From the NCBI RefSeq assembly GCF_009827495.1, contig NZ_WTZA01000001.1, positions 620,001 to 684,000 of the forward strand: a DNA stretch of 64,000 bases, written 5' to 3'. Shown here one piece after another: positions 1-9,348 of this stretch. Position 1 is the first letter of the stretch. Each line of letters starts with the position of its first letter. The notes beneath the pieces are model-generated. The model did not search any database and had not been told where the DNA came from. It saw only the letters and a list, made by a program, of their open reading frames with translations. The position numbers and the translations under genes are program-made. The DNA is from Tsuneonella aeria. Lineage in GTDB: Bacteria > Pseudomonadota > Alphaproteobacteria > Sphingomonadales > Sphingomonadaceae.

Positions 1-46
1 GTCCGCACATGCAACGCCGGGCCCGGATGCCAGCGCCTGCCGCCGG

Positions 47-58
47 CCCCCCCCCCCC
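47..58. repeat. C12 homopolymer tract
   Basis: A run of twelve C residues lies about 130 bp upstream of the M13 peptidase start. The rest of positions 1-190 shows no convincing gene, promoter or terminator. Tracts of this length can slip during replication or be miscounted in sequencing, so the exact length should be treated with caution. Confidence 0.7.
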
Positions 59-190
59 TTCTTTCGTCGACGCCTCCCCGCGGTTCATCGACCACTCCTC
101 GCACGGTTGAGCGGCAATGGTTTCAGCGACAACCACTTGCGCGGGTGTCTCTCGACAGGCACGGCGCGCGCTTTCAGGGGACCGCCTATC

Positions 191-2239
191 ATGACACGTT
201 TGAGGACCAAGCTCGCCGCCGCCACCGCGCTGGCGCTTTCGCTCGCAGCCGCGCCGGCTTTCGCGCAGGACGCGGCGGCAGACGACAGCCAGCAGATCGT
301 CGTCACCGGCAAGGCGATGATCGGCGATTTCGGGGTCGACCTCACCTCGCGCGACCTCTCGGTCAAGCCGGGCGACGACTTCGAGAAGTACGCTTCCGGA
401 TCGTGGATCGCGGCGACCGAGATTCCCGCCGACCGGCCAAGCGTCGGCTCGTTCTACAACCTGAGCGAGGAAATCCAGGCCAACGTCCAGAAGCTGATCC
501 AGCAGGCGCCCGCGGGGACCAAGTACGGCGCGCTCTACAACGCGTTCATGGACGAAGCCGCGGTCGAGCGCGCAGGACTCAAGCCGTTAATGGCCGACCT
601 CGCGGAAGTGCGTGCGATCTCCGACAAGAGCGAATTCGCCCGCTACATGGGCAGCACCACCTACCGCTTCGGCGGCAGCATGTTCGGCCCCGGCGTCTAT
701 GCCGATACCGACAACCCGGACATGAACGTCCTGTGGTTCGGCACCAGCGGGCTCGGGCTGCCGCAGAAGGATTACTACTTCAAGTCGGACTACGCGAAGC
801 AGCGGGCGGCCTACCAGGATTATATCGAGCGCACGATGAAGACGCTCGGCAAGGCCGACCCCAAGGGCGCGGCGAGCCGGATCATGGCGTTCGAGACCTA
901 TCTCGCCTCACTGAGCTGGGATGCCGCGCAGCAGCGCGATATCGGCCTGATCAATAACCCCATGTCGACAGCCGAGCTTGAGGCGTACGCCCCCGGGGTC
1001 GACTGGGACGCGTTCTTCGCCGGCGCGCGAATCCCTGACCAGAAGCGCATGATCGTGAACGACAACACCGCGGTGAAGGCGTTCGCGGCGCTGTACGAAA
1101 AGACCGATCTCGAAACGCTGAAGCTGTGGCAGGAACTGAACGTCACCGCCCAGGCAACGCCGTACCTTCCCCAGGCCATGGTCGACAGCCGCTTTGCCTT
1201 CACCAGCACGCTCTCGGGCGTCAGCCAGCAGCGCCCGCGCTGGAAGCGCGCGGTGGACCTCGTCAACGGATCGCTCGGCGAAATGGTCGGCCAGGCCTAT
1301 GTCGCCGAGTATTTCCCGCAGGTCGCCAAGCAGCGGATGGATGACCTCGTCAAGAACCTGAAGCTGGCGATGGGCGACCGCATCCGCGCCAACGATTGGA
1401 TGAGCCCGCCGACCAAGGCCGCCGCGCTGGAAAAGCTCAACCGAATGGAAGTGATGGTCGGCCACCCCGACGAATGGCGCGACTATTCGGGCCTCTCTGT
1501 GAACCCGGGCAGCCTCTATTCGAGCGCAGCGGCCGCGACGCGTTTCAACGCGGAGTACGGGATGAGCGACCTCGGCCAGCCGGTGGACCGCAAGAAGTGG
1601 GCAATGGTCCCGCAGACGGTCAACGCCTACAACGGCGGACTGGAGAACAAGATGGTGTTCCCGGCCGGCATCCTCCAGCCGCCATTCTTTGATGCCTACG
1701 CCGATCCGGCGGTCAATTACGGCGCCATCGGCGTCGTCATCGGCCACGAGATCAGCCACGGTTTCGATGATCAGGGCCGCAAGATCGACGCTACCGGCGC
1801 CGTGCGCGACTGGTGGACGCCGGAGGATGCCGCGCGCTTCGAGGCCGAGGCCAAGAAGTTCGGCGCACAGTACGCCGCGTTCGAGGTAGTGCCGGGCAGC
1901 TTCATCAACCCGGACCTGACGATGGGCGAGAACATCGCCGACCTGGCCGGCGTGATGATCGCGCACGACGCCTACAAGAAGTCGCTCGAGGGCAAGGAGG
2001 CGCCGGTGATCGCCGGGCTGACAGGCGACCAGCGTTTCTTCCTGGCCTATGCCCAGGTGTGGAAGGCCAAGGCGCGCGAGGATGCCCTGCGCAGCCAGGT
2101 GACGACCGATCCGCACAGCCCGGCGCGCTATCGCACGATCGCCCCCTTGCGGAACGTGGACGCGTGGTACGAAGCGTTCGGGGTCACGCCGGACAACGCG
2201 ATGTACATCGCGCCTGAGAACCGGGTGCGCATCTGGTAA
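191..2239 (+). CDS. M13 family (neprilysin-type) zinc metallopeptidase, exported
   Basis: Predicted secreted or periplasmic zinc endopeptidase of the M13 neprilysin/PepO family, which cuts peptides N-terminal to hydrophobic residues. The 682-residue product has a signal peptide (basic N-terminus, Ala/Leu core, cleavage near AFA-Q at about residue 24). Key motifs are an NAYNGG substrate-loop motif near residue 478, the zinc motif HEISH at H519-H523 with the catalytic Glu between the two histidines, the third-ligand motif ENIAD at E580, and the typical Arg-Val-Arg-x-Trp C-terminus. Length is normal for the family. I chose the ATG at 191 rather than the upstream in-frame ATG at 107 because it places the signal peptide at the N-terminus. 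It is the first of several exported peptidases in this half of the window. Family assignment is firm; the physiological substrate is unknown. Confidence 0.93.
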   Translation: MTRLRTKLAAATALALSLAAAPAFAQDAAADDSQQIVVTGKAMIGDFGVDLTSRDLSVKPGDDFEKYASGSWIAATEIPADRPSVGSFYNLSEEIQANVQKLIQQAPAGTKYGALYNAFMDEAAVERAGLKPLMADLAEVRAISDKSEFARYMGSTTYRFGGSMFGPGVYADTDNPDMNVLWFGTSGLGLPQKDYYFKSDYAKQRAAYQDYIERTMKTLGKADPKGAASRIMAFETYLASLSWDAAQQRDIGLINNPMSTAELEAYAPGVDWDAFFAGARIPDQKRMIVNDNTAVKAFAALYEKTDLETLKLWQELNVTAQATPYLPQAMVDSRFAFTSTLSGVSQQRPRWKRAVDLVNGSLGEMVGQAYVAEYFPQVAKQRMDDLVKNLKLAMGDRIRANDWMSPPTKAAALEKLNRMEVMVGHPDEWRDYSGLSVNPGSLYSSAAAATRFNAEYGMSDLGQPVDRKKWAMVPQTVNAYNGGLENKMVFPAGILQPPFFDAYADPAVNYGAIGVVIGHEISHGFDDQGRKIDATGAVRDWWTPEDAARFEAEAKKFGAQYAAFEVVPGSFINPDLTMGENIADLAGVMIAHDAYKKSLEGKEAPVIAGLTGDQRFFLAYAQVWKAKAREDALRSQVTTDPHSPARYRTIAPLRNVDAWYEAFGVTPDNAMYIAPENRVRIW

Positions 2240-2287
2240 ACGTTTGTTTGGATGGGACCGCATCGCCGGCTTGGGCGTTACGGTCCC

Positions 2288-2992
2288 ATGCAAATGACCC
2301 TGACACGCACGGGCGTCGGCGATGTCGACGCCCCTTCTTTTACCGTTGAAGACCGGTTCCGCACCATGATCGCGGACGCGGCGTTTCCGTGCGTTGGCGC
2401 GAAATCCGCGGCTGCGAAGGGACTGCTGCAGGTTACCCGCGCGCGTGACATCACCAGTGCGTGGAACGACCTGCAGATCACGCACGATCTGCTCGAATGG
2501 TCGTGGCGCTACAAGAACGACCAGGACGGGCTGCGCAGCTTCGCGGTGATCTTCGACACGCCATGCGACCTTAGCGAAGTCGAATTCGAGCGGGCCATGT
2601 GGCAGCGCCTGCAGTCGATCACGGACAAGGACATGTGGCTGGGCCAATCGCGCGATGATCGGGTGAGCGCGGACCCGGACGATCCCCATTTCTCGCTGAG
2701 CTTCGGAGGCGAGGCCTATTTCGCCGTCGGCCTCCACCCCAATGCGTCCCGCCCGGCCCGGCGGTTCGAACGGCCGGCAATCGTGTTCAACCTGCACGAC
2801 CAGTTCGAACGGTTGCGCGCCGAGGGCCGCTACGAACGAATGCGCGAAAGGATCATCGCCCGCGACGTGGCCCTGGCCGGCACGCCCAACCCGATGCTGG
2901 ACCGGCACGGCGCGACGAGCGCGGCACGCCAGTACAGCGGCCGGGCAGTGGCCGAAACCTGGACGTGCCCCTTCAAGGATCCACGGGTGTGA
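2288..2992 (+). CDS. YqcI/YcgG family protein, GntA-type heme-dependent oxygenase fold
   Basis: The 234-residue product matches the YqcI/YcgG family: a Phe-Pro-Cys-Val-Gly-Ala-Lys motif (Cys at residue 35), a DPHFSLSFGG stretch around residues 132-141, the HPNASRPARR block near residue 150, and a C-terminal block ending in a Cys-Pro-Phe motif. The characterised member GntA is a heme-dependent N-hydroxylase of a guanidino group in guanitoxin biosynthesis; other members are heme-dependent oxygenase-like proteins. It is cytosolic, with no signal or membrane segment. The start is uncertain: ATG at 2288, 2294 and an upstream ATG at 2252 are all in frame, and none has a clear ribosome site. Its stop overlaps the GTG start of the DUF1989 gene (GTGA), so the two are almost certainly translated together. 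The specific substrate is not predictable here. Confidence 0.82.
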   Translation: MQMTLTRTGVGDVDAPSFTVEDRFRTMIADAAFPCVGAKSAAAKGLLQVTRARDITSAWNDLQITHDLLEWSWRYKNDQDGLRSFAVIFDTPCDLSEVEFERAMWQRLQSITDKDMWLGQSRDDRVSADPDDPHFSLSFGGEAYFAVGLHPNASRPARRFERPAIVFNLHDQFERLRAEGRYERMRERIIARDVALAGTPNPMLDRHGATSAARQYSGRAVAETWTCPFKDPRV

Positions 2993-3573
2993 ACGGGGTG
3001 CATGAAATCGCGCCCCGCAGCGGCGTCGCCTTCCCGCTGGCCGCAGGTGAAACCCTTACGGTGATCGATCCGATGGGCATGCAGGTCGCCGATCTGGTGG
3101 CGTACAACGCCGACGACCGGCGCGAGGTCATCTCGAACGGGCGGACCTTCGATTACGAGGAGACGATCCGCCTCAGCAAAGGGCATCGCCTCTGGTCGAA
3201 CCGGTCCCGCATCATGCTGGAGATCATTGACGACACGGTCGGCCGCCACGATTTCCTGCTGACCCCTTGCAGCACGGATACCTTCCGCATCTTTTATCCC
3301 GACAAGCCCGTGCACCGCGGCTGTTTCGGCAACCTTGCGGAGGCGCTGGAACCTTTCGGCATAGGGCCCGATGCCATCCCCACTGCGTTTAACCTGTTCA
3401 TGAACGTGCCGGTGCGGGAAGACGGCGCGCTGAGCGTCGATCCGCCGATCTCCCGCGCCGGCGACATGGTCGTGCTGGAGGCCCGGATGGACTGCATTAT
3501 CGGATTGACCGCCTGTTCGGCCTACGCATCGAACGGCGGCAGCTTCAAGCCGATCCATTACCGGATCGACTGA
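2989..3573 (+). CDS. DUF1989 family protein (urea carboxylase-associated / carboxyguanidine deiminase-like)
   Basis: The 194-residue protein belongs to DUF1989. Two DUF1989 proteins, formerly called urea-carboxylase-associated proteins, were shown to form carboxyguanidine deiminase (CgdAB) in guanidine catabolism. Visible family hallmarks are the central Leu-Leu-Thr-Pro-Cys stretch (C94), the HRGCFGNLAEAL helix (H109, C112), the PTAFNLFMNVPV strand at about residues 131-142, and a C-terminal ARMDCIIGLTAC block (C169, C176). These His and Cys residues are plausible metal ligands, which is an inference. The GTG at 2989 is preferred because it overlaps the previous stop as GTGA; a second GTG at 2998 is possible. 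No guanidine or urea carboxylase gene is nearby, so a role other than carboxyguanidine hydrolysis remains open. Confidence 0.85.
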   Translation: MNGVHEIAPRSGVAFPLAAGETLTVIDPMGMQVADLVAYNADDRREVISNGRTFDYEETIRLSKGHRLWSNRSRIMLEIIDDTVGRHDFLLTPCSTDTFRIFYPDKPVHRGCFGNLAEALEPFGIGPDAIPTAFNLFMNVPVREDGALSVDPPISRAGDMVVLEARMDCIIGLTACSAYASNGGSFKPIHYRID

Positions 3574-3583
3574 TCGGCCGCCC

Positions 3584-4135
3584 GTGCGCCTGTTCCTCGG
3601 CCTTCGACCGCCTGCCCCGGTCCGGGACGCATTGCTGGCGGCACAATGCGGTGTGGACGGTGCGCGCTGGCAGGATGAAGACCAGCTCCACCTGACCTTG
3701 CGCTTCATAGGCGAGATCGACCATCGCGGCGCGGACGACCTCGGCGCTGCGCTCGGCAGCGTGATGGGGGACGCCTTCGACCTGGCGATCCGCGGCGCCG
3801 GCCATTTCGAGCGGAAGGGACGGCCATCGGCGCTCTGGGCCGCGATTGCGCCCTCGGATGGGTTGTTGACCCTTCATCGTCGGGTCGCCTCGGCGTGCCG
3901 CGCGGCGGGTGTTCCGCCAGATTCAAAGTCGTTCGTGCCGCACGTGACCCTCGCCCGCCTTGGCGGCCACAGCACGGGGGCGGGCGAATGGCTTGCACGC
4001 CACGGCGCGCTTTCCGCCCCGCCGTGGCCGGTCACTTCCTTTCGTCTGTACGAGAGCACGCTCGCGCCGACGGGATCGCGCTACACCACCCTGGCGAAAT
4101 GGCCCCTTGCCCGACGAACGGCCGACTCAGGCTGA
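3584..4135 (+). CDS. thpR: RNA 2',3'-cyclic phosphodiesterase
   Basis: Member of the 2H phosphoesterase superfamily (ThpR/LigT), which opens 2',3'-cyclic phosphate ends of RNA to a 2'-phosphomonoester. Both signature tetrapeptides are present in the 183-residue protein: HLTL at H36 and HVTL at H120, in the usual spacing, and the length is typical. It starts with GTG ten bases after the DUF1989 stop, so it is probably the third gene of that transcript. I see no strong Shine-Dalgarno, consistent with translational coupling. No functional tie to the two upstream genes is evident from sequence. Confidence 0.88.
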   Translation: MRLFLGLRPPAPVRDALLAAQCGVDGARWQDEDQLHLTLRFIGEIDHRGADDLGAALGSVMGDAFDLAIRGAGHFERKGRPSALWAAIAPSDGLLTLHRRVASACRAAGVPPDSKSFVPHVTLARLGGHSTGAGEWLARHGALSAPPWPVTSFRLYESTLAPTGSRYTTLAKWPLARRTADSG

Positions 4136-4249
4136 CGAACGACGAATCCCGCGGTTGCGATTGCGGGCAAACACGGCTTTGTTGCGCCCATGCGCTAGCC
4201 GACCTACCGCCAGCGTGACACCATTCACCGAACGGGGACTTCCTGTACC

Positions 4250-6514
4250 ATGACCAATCGTTTCCTTTCCGCGACGGCGCCACTGGCGCTCGCCAGCGCT
4301 CTGCTTTCGGGATGCACCACCATGCAGGATACCACGACTGCCGCCACGCCCGTGACAGATGCGCCTGTTGCCGTCGCCATTCCCGAGGGTACGGGCTACT
4401 TCGCATCCGACAGCACGCTCCCCTTCCTGGCGCCCGACTTCACGAAGATCAGCGAAGACGATTACGTCCCCGCGTTCGAGCAGGGCATGGCCATCCAGAA
4501 GGCCGAAGTGGCCGCGATCACCGCCAACCCGGCGGCCCCAACGTTCGAAAACACGATCGTCGCGCTGGAGAAATCGGGCCGTATGCTGGGCCGCGTGGCG
4601 ACCGTGTTCTTCGCGCTCACCGGCTCCAACACCACCGACCGGCTTGACGAGATCAACGAACAGATCAGCCCCAAGCTGACGGCGCACGGCGATTCCATCA
4701 CGCTCGACCCGGCGCTCTTCGCGCGCGTGAAGGCGGTTTACGATAACCGCGCCGCGATGACGATGACGCCGGAAGACGCCAAGCTGCTGGAAACCACGTA
4801 CGAGAACATGGTCCAGGCCGGCGCGATGCTGACCGATGCCCAGCGCGAGCAGGTGAAGGCTCTCAACAGCGAGCTGTCCACCACGACCACCCAGTTCGGC
4901 CAGCGCCTGCGGGAAGCGACCCTCGCCAACGCGCTGATCGTCGATACCCGGGCAGAGCTTGCGGGATTGAGCGATGCGGATATCACCGCGGCCGCCAAGC
5001 TGGCCGAAGAAAAGGGCCAGCCGGGCAAGTTCGCCATCGCCCTGCAGAACACCACGCAGCAGCCACTGCTCCCCTCGTTGACCAACCGCGCGGTGCGCGA
5101 ACGGCTGATGAAGGCCAGCCTCCACCGCGCCGACCAGGGCGGGCCGAACGACACCCGCCTGCTGCTGGCCCGCATCGCCAGCCTGCGCGCGCAGAAGGCG
5201 GCCCTGTTCGGCAAGCCCGACTGGGCGACCTACACGATGTGGGACCGGATGGCCGAAACGCCGAAGACCGCACTCGACTTCATGGGGCAGATGGTGCCGC
5301 CACTCGCCGCCACCCAGCGCCGCGAGGCCGCGCTGCTCAATCAGCAAATCCGCAAGGAAGGCGGCAAGTTTACCGTCCAGCCGTGGGACTGGTACCGCTA
5401 CGCCAACAAGGTGAAGGCCGAACGCTACGACCTCGACGAGGACAAGGTCGCCGAATACTTCCAGATCGACAAGGTGCTGGAAGATGGCGTGTTCTACGCC
5501 GCGGAACAGCTGTACGGCCTGAAGTTCGCCAAGCGCACGGACCTGCCTGTCTATCACCCCGATGTGACGGTCTATACCGTGTTCGATCGGGACGGCAGCG
5601 AGCTCGGCCTGTTTTACTTCGACCCGTACCAGCGGCCCAGCAAGCGCGGCGGCGCCTGGATGAGCAACTTCGTGGACCAGAGCTACCTGTGGGGCACCAA
5701 GCCGGTGATCTACAACGTACTCAACATCCCCAAGGCGCCCGCCGGCGAGGCCCAACTCGTCAGCTTCGACAACGTGAACACCATGTTCCACGAATTCGGC
5801 CACGCGCTGCACGGGTTCTTCGCCGACCAGAAGTACGTGAGCCTGTCGGGCACGGCCACGGCGCGCGACTTCGTGGAATATCCGAGCCAGGTGAATGAGC
5901 TGTGGGCGACTTATCCGTCGGTCCTGTCAAACTATGCCAAACACTACAAGACGGGCGAGACGATCCCGCAGGCGATGATCGACAAGCTGGAGGAAGCGGG
6001 CAAGTTCAACCAGGGCTATGATTTCGGCGAAGTCGTGGCAGCCGCGCTGCTCGACATGAAGTGGCACGCGCTCACCCCGGCCGAAGCGGCAGCGATCGAC
6101 ACGCCCGCGGAAGTGGACGCGTTCGAACGTCGCGCACTGACGGAGCTCGGGCTGGAAGTGGACCTCGTGCCGCCGCGTTATCGCAGCAGCTACTTCAACC
6201 ACATATTCTCGAGCCCGGCCGGATATTCCGCGGGCTATTACAGCTACTTGTGGACCGAGATGCTCGACAAGGACAGCCGCAAGTGGTTCCTCGACAACGG
6301 CGGGCTGACGCGCAAGAACGGCGACCACTACCGCGCCACCGTGCTCAGCCGCGGCGGGACGATGGATTATTACCAGATGTTCCAGAACTTCCTCGGCCGC
6401 CGTCCCGACGTTCGCCCGATGCTGGAATCGCGCGGCCTGGTTGGCGGTGACACCCCGCCCGAAGCTGCGACGACCGACGACGGCGGCAACGGCACAGGCA
6501 CGCCGAAGTCCTGA
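4250..6514 (+). CDS. M3 family peptidyl-dipeptidase (Dcp-like), lipoprotein
   Basis: Zinc metallopeptidase of family M3 (peptidyl-dipeptidase Dcp / oligopeptidase A type). The 754-residue product carries the HEFGH zinc motif at H514-H518 within MFHEFGHALHG, and a C-terminal region rich in Tyr and Gly (YSAGYYSYLW) that in M3 enzymes forms the substrate tunnel. Unlike cytosolic E. coli oligopeptidase A, it begins with a lipoprotein signal: hydrophobic residues 8-18 and a lipobox Leu-Ser-Gly-Cys with the lipidated Cys at 22. It should therefore act in the periplasm, anchored to a membrane. The C-terminus ends in a short Asp/Gly/Thr tail. A 114-bp gap separates it from thpR, so it probably has its own promoter. 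Confidence 0.92.
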   Translation: MTNRFLSATAPLALASALLSGCTTMQDTTTAATPVTDAPVAVAIPEGTGYFASDSTLPFLAPDFTKISEDDYVPAFEQGMAIQKAEVAAITANPAAPTFENTIVALEKSGRMLGRVATVFFALTGSNTTDRLDEINEQISPKLTAHGDSITLDPALFARVKAVYDNRAAMTMTPEDAKLLETTYENMVQAGAMLTDAQREQVKALNSELSTTTTQFGQRLREATLANALIVDTRAELAGLSDADITAAAKLAEEKGQPGKFAIALQNTTQQPLLPSLTNRAVRERLMKASLHRADQGGPNDTRLLLARIASLRAQKAALFGKPDWATYTMWDRMAETPKTALDFMGQMVPPLAATQRREAALLNQQIRKEGGKFTVQPWDWYRYANKVKAERYDLDEDKVAEYFQIDKVLEDGVFYAAEQLYGLKFAKRTDLPVYHPDVTVYTVFDRDGSELGLFYFDPYQRPSKRGGAWMSNFVDQSYLWGTKPVIYNVLNIPKAPAGEAQLVSFDNVNTMFHEFGHALHGFFADQKYVSLSGTATARDFVEYPSQVNELWATYPSVLSNYAKHYKTGETIPQAMIDKLEEAGKFNQGYDFGEVVAAALLDMKWHALTPAEAAAIDTPAEVDAFERRALTELGLEVDLVPPRYRSSYFNHIFSSPAGYSAGYYSYLWTEMLDKDSRKWFLDNGGLTRKNGDHYRATVLSRGGTMDYYQMFQNFLGRRPDVRPMLESRGLVGGDTPPEAATTDDGGNGTGTPKS

Positions 6515-6528
6515 CCCGCGATAAGCTC

Positions 6529-6553
6529 TTCCGGCGGCGTTAAGTCGCCGGAA
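6529..6553 (+). terminator. hairpin after the M3 peptidase, terminator-like
   Basis: An 8-bp perfect stem (TTCCGGCG pairing with CGCCGGAA) with a 9-base loop lies 14 bases after the M3 peptidase stop. It is not followed by a T-run, so it may act as an imperfect terminator or an mRNA 3'-end stabiliser. Confidence 0.4.
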
Positions 6554-6663
6554 GGGACACCGCTTAACCCTCGATTGCGGGCTGTTCCGCCAAGGGACAG
6601 TGGCTACCACTCCCCTCGCCTGTGCGCGAGGTAACCGGTAGGCGGCCCGCTTCGAGGAGTTTT

Positions 6664-7779
6664 GTGCGCAACACCCCTGCCCCGACACGTGGCCCTGTCT
6701 ATCCCCGCCACCGAGCGACGTGGCGGGACCGGATTCGCGCGCTGCTGACAATCGACGGGCCGCACCGCGGGCGCCGGATGCTGACGTTGGCAGCGGCGGT
6801 AACCTTCCCCGCGATGGCCGCGCCCGGTGGCTGGCACGCTCTCGGCCCCGCGGCGGAGGCGGCCCCCGTCCGGCTCATGCCGTTCGAGACCGCCGGCCTC
6901 AGCTTCCCCGGCTCGGCATTCTACTACCTGGAGGATGTTTCGGGGCTTCCCGACGACGCCCCGCCCGCGCCGATCGCGACCGGCGCGCGCTGGGATGCGG
7001 AACCCGCCCTGGCCCCTGCAGTCAGCGCGGCTGCCTTCCGCGCGGCGGGCAGCGGGCTCGACAAGGCCCGCGCGCTTCAGTGCATGACGATGGCGCTTTA
7101 TTACGAGGCCGCGAACGAACCTGCCGACGGGCAGCGCGCGGTGGCGCAGGTGATCCTGAACCGAGTGGCCCACCCCAGCTATCCGGCCAGCGTGTGCGGC
7201 GTCGTGTTCCAGGGCAGCGAGCGGCGCACAGGCTGCCAGTTCTCCTTCACCTGCGACGGATCGCTGGCCCGCATTCCTGCCCGCGCGGCCTGGGACCGGG
7301 CGCGCGGGATCGCTGCCGCAGCGCTGGCGGGCTATGTTCACCGCCCGGTCGGCTTCGCGACGCACTATCACGCCACGTACGTCCTGCCTTACTGGGCATC
7401 GAGCCTGGAAAACGTCGGCACGATTGGCCTGCACACGTTCTACAAGTGGCGCGGCGTCGCGGGCCGCAGCGACGCGTTCGCGGCGCGTTATCGCGGGCAC
7501 GAGCCGGCCGCGGCCCCGCACCCACGGGCGGCATCCCCCGTCGCCGATTCCGCGGCGGATCCGGTCGTGCTGGCGGAGGCCTACGAAGCGGCGCGGCGCA
7601 AGGCTGCCGACACGGCCGCCTTCGCTCCGGTCGCGTCGGAGTTCGCTGCGTCAGCTTCGTCCCGCACCGTTGCGCCCGCGCCCGTTGTCGACACGCTCCC
7701 GCAGGCGAGCAACGTGAAGCCCGAATACGCCAACTCGGGCCGCTGGATCGCGCAACCCGGTGCACGCCCCGCGGGGTAA
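6664..7779 (+). CDS. SleB-type cell wall hydrolase
   Basis: The 371-residue product contains a Hydrolase_2/SleB domain (spore cortex-lytic type lytic transglycosylase) at about residues 135-265. The signature Met-Ala-Leu-Tyr-Tyr-Glu-Ala sets the presumed catalytic Glu at residue 148, followed by the conserved QRAVAQVILNRV, CGVVFQ and CQFSFTCDG blocks. It is expected to cleave peptidoglycan. The N-terminal 60 residues are basic with a weak hydrophobic stretch near residues 40-55 that could be a signal anchor. The C-terminal 110 residues are Ala/Pro-rich and probably unstructured. I chose GTG 6664 because AGGAG lies just upstream; an in-frame GTG at 6622 would add 14 residues. Confidence 0.85.
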   Translation: MRNTPAPTRGPVYPRHRATWRDRIRALLTIDGPHRGRRMLTLAAAVTFPAMAAPGGWHALGPAAEAAPVRLMPFETAGLSFPGSAFYYLEDVSGLPDDAPPAPIATGARWDAEPALAPAVSAAAFRAAGSGLDKARALQCMTMALYYEAANEPADGQRAVAQVILNRVAHPSYPASVCGVVFQGSERRTGCQFSFTCDGSLARIPARAAWDRARGIAAAALAGYVHRPVGFATHYHATYVLPYWASSLENVGTIGLHTFYKWRGVAGRSDAFAARYRGHEPAAAPHPRAASPVADSAADPVVLAEAYEAARRKAADTAAFAPVASEFAASASSRTVAPAPVVDTLPQASNVKPEYANSGRWIAQPGARPAG

Positions 7780-7871
7780 ACGCCCTGGCAACCGTGTCGC
7801 TATACCGGGGCGTAGGAGTGTGCCGCCATACGCCGTTGCGCCATTCGGGCTCGCAGGAAAGCAGTATCATC

Positions 7872-8156
7872 ATGCCTCTTCATTTCGCCGCCGCGCGGGG
7901 TGCCTCGCCCGCGCCGGTCGCCCGCGCGCTCACCGCGCCGCGGCCTTACGACGCTGCGAACGATAACGGCCGCCGCCTGGCCGACGACGCGTTGCTCGAT
8001 GACGCGCTGCGCCACTTTGCCACGCACGGCCTGGGCGCCCTGTCCGTGGCCCGCGCCAACCTTGCAGCCGCCGAAAGCGCGGGCGACGCCACTGGGCGCG
8101 TTCGATGGCAGGCGATCTGTCAGGCGTTTGATCGCAGGACCACTCGCCTCCGTTGA
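7872..8156 (+). CDS. small unknown protein, sphingomonad type
   Basis: A 94-residue soluble protein with an Ala-rich, low-complexity N-terminus, a Tyr-Asp-Ala-Ala-Asn-Asp-Asn-Gly motif near residue 26, and two amphipathic helices likely in the remainder (DDALLDDALRHFATHGLG, then an Ala-rich stretch). There is no signal peptide or membrane segment. The ATG at 7872 is preceded by AGGAAA at a good distance. Short proteins of this style are common and uncharacterised in sphingomonads. I do not recognise a named domain and assign no function. Confidence 0.6.
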   Translation: MPLHFAAARGASPAPVARALTAPRPYDAANDNGRRLADDALLDDALRHFATHGLGALSVARANLAAAESAGDATGRVRWQAICQAFDRRTTRLR

Positions 8157-8198
8157 TCGATCGCGAAAGGTGACTCATCGAGGTGCCGACGGACCGCG

Positions 8199-8221
8199 TT
8201 GCAATTGATAACTAATTGCAA
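8199..8221. promoter_or_regulatory. palindrome TTGCAATT-N7-AATTGCAA, candidate operator upstream of mdh
   Basis: A perfect 8-bp inverted repeat (TTGCAATT at 8199-8206, AATTGCAA at 8214-8221) sits in the only A+T-rich patch of the 212-bp gap between the small unknown gene and mdh. A third TTGCAAT half-site occurs near 8251. The symmetry and position 150 bp before mdh suggest a dimeric regulator site for the TCA operon. No matching regulator can be named from sequence alone. Confidence 0.45.
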
Positions 8222-8260
8222 AGATTGTTTGCGCCGCTGCCCTATTGCCGGTTGCAATGA

Positions 8261-9346
<1,086 letters not shown>

Positions 9347-9348
9347 CG

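Noticed and set aside
4127..5812. A 561-codon minus-strand frame opposite the M3 peptidase
   Set aside because: Composition is that of antisense GC-rich coding and there is no start context.
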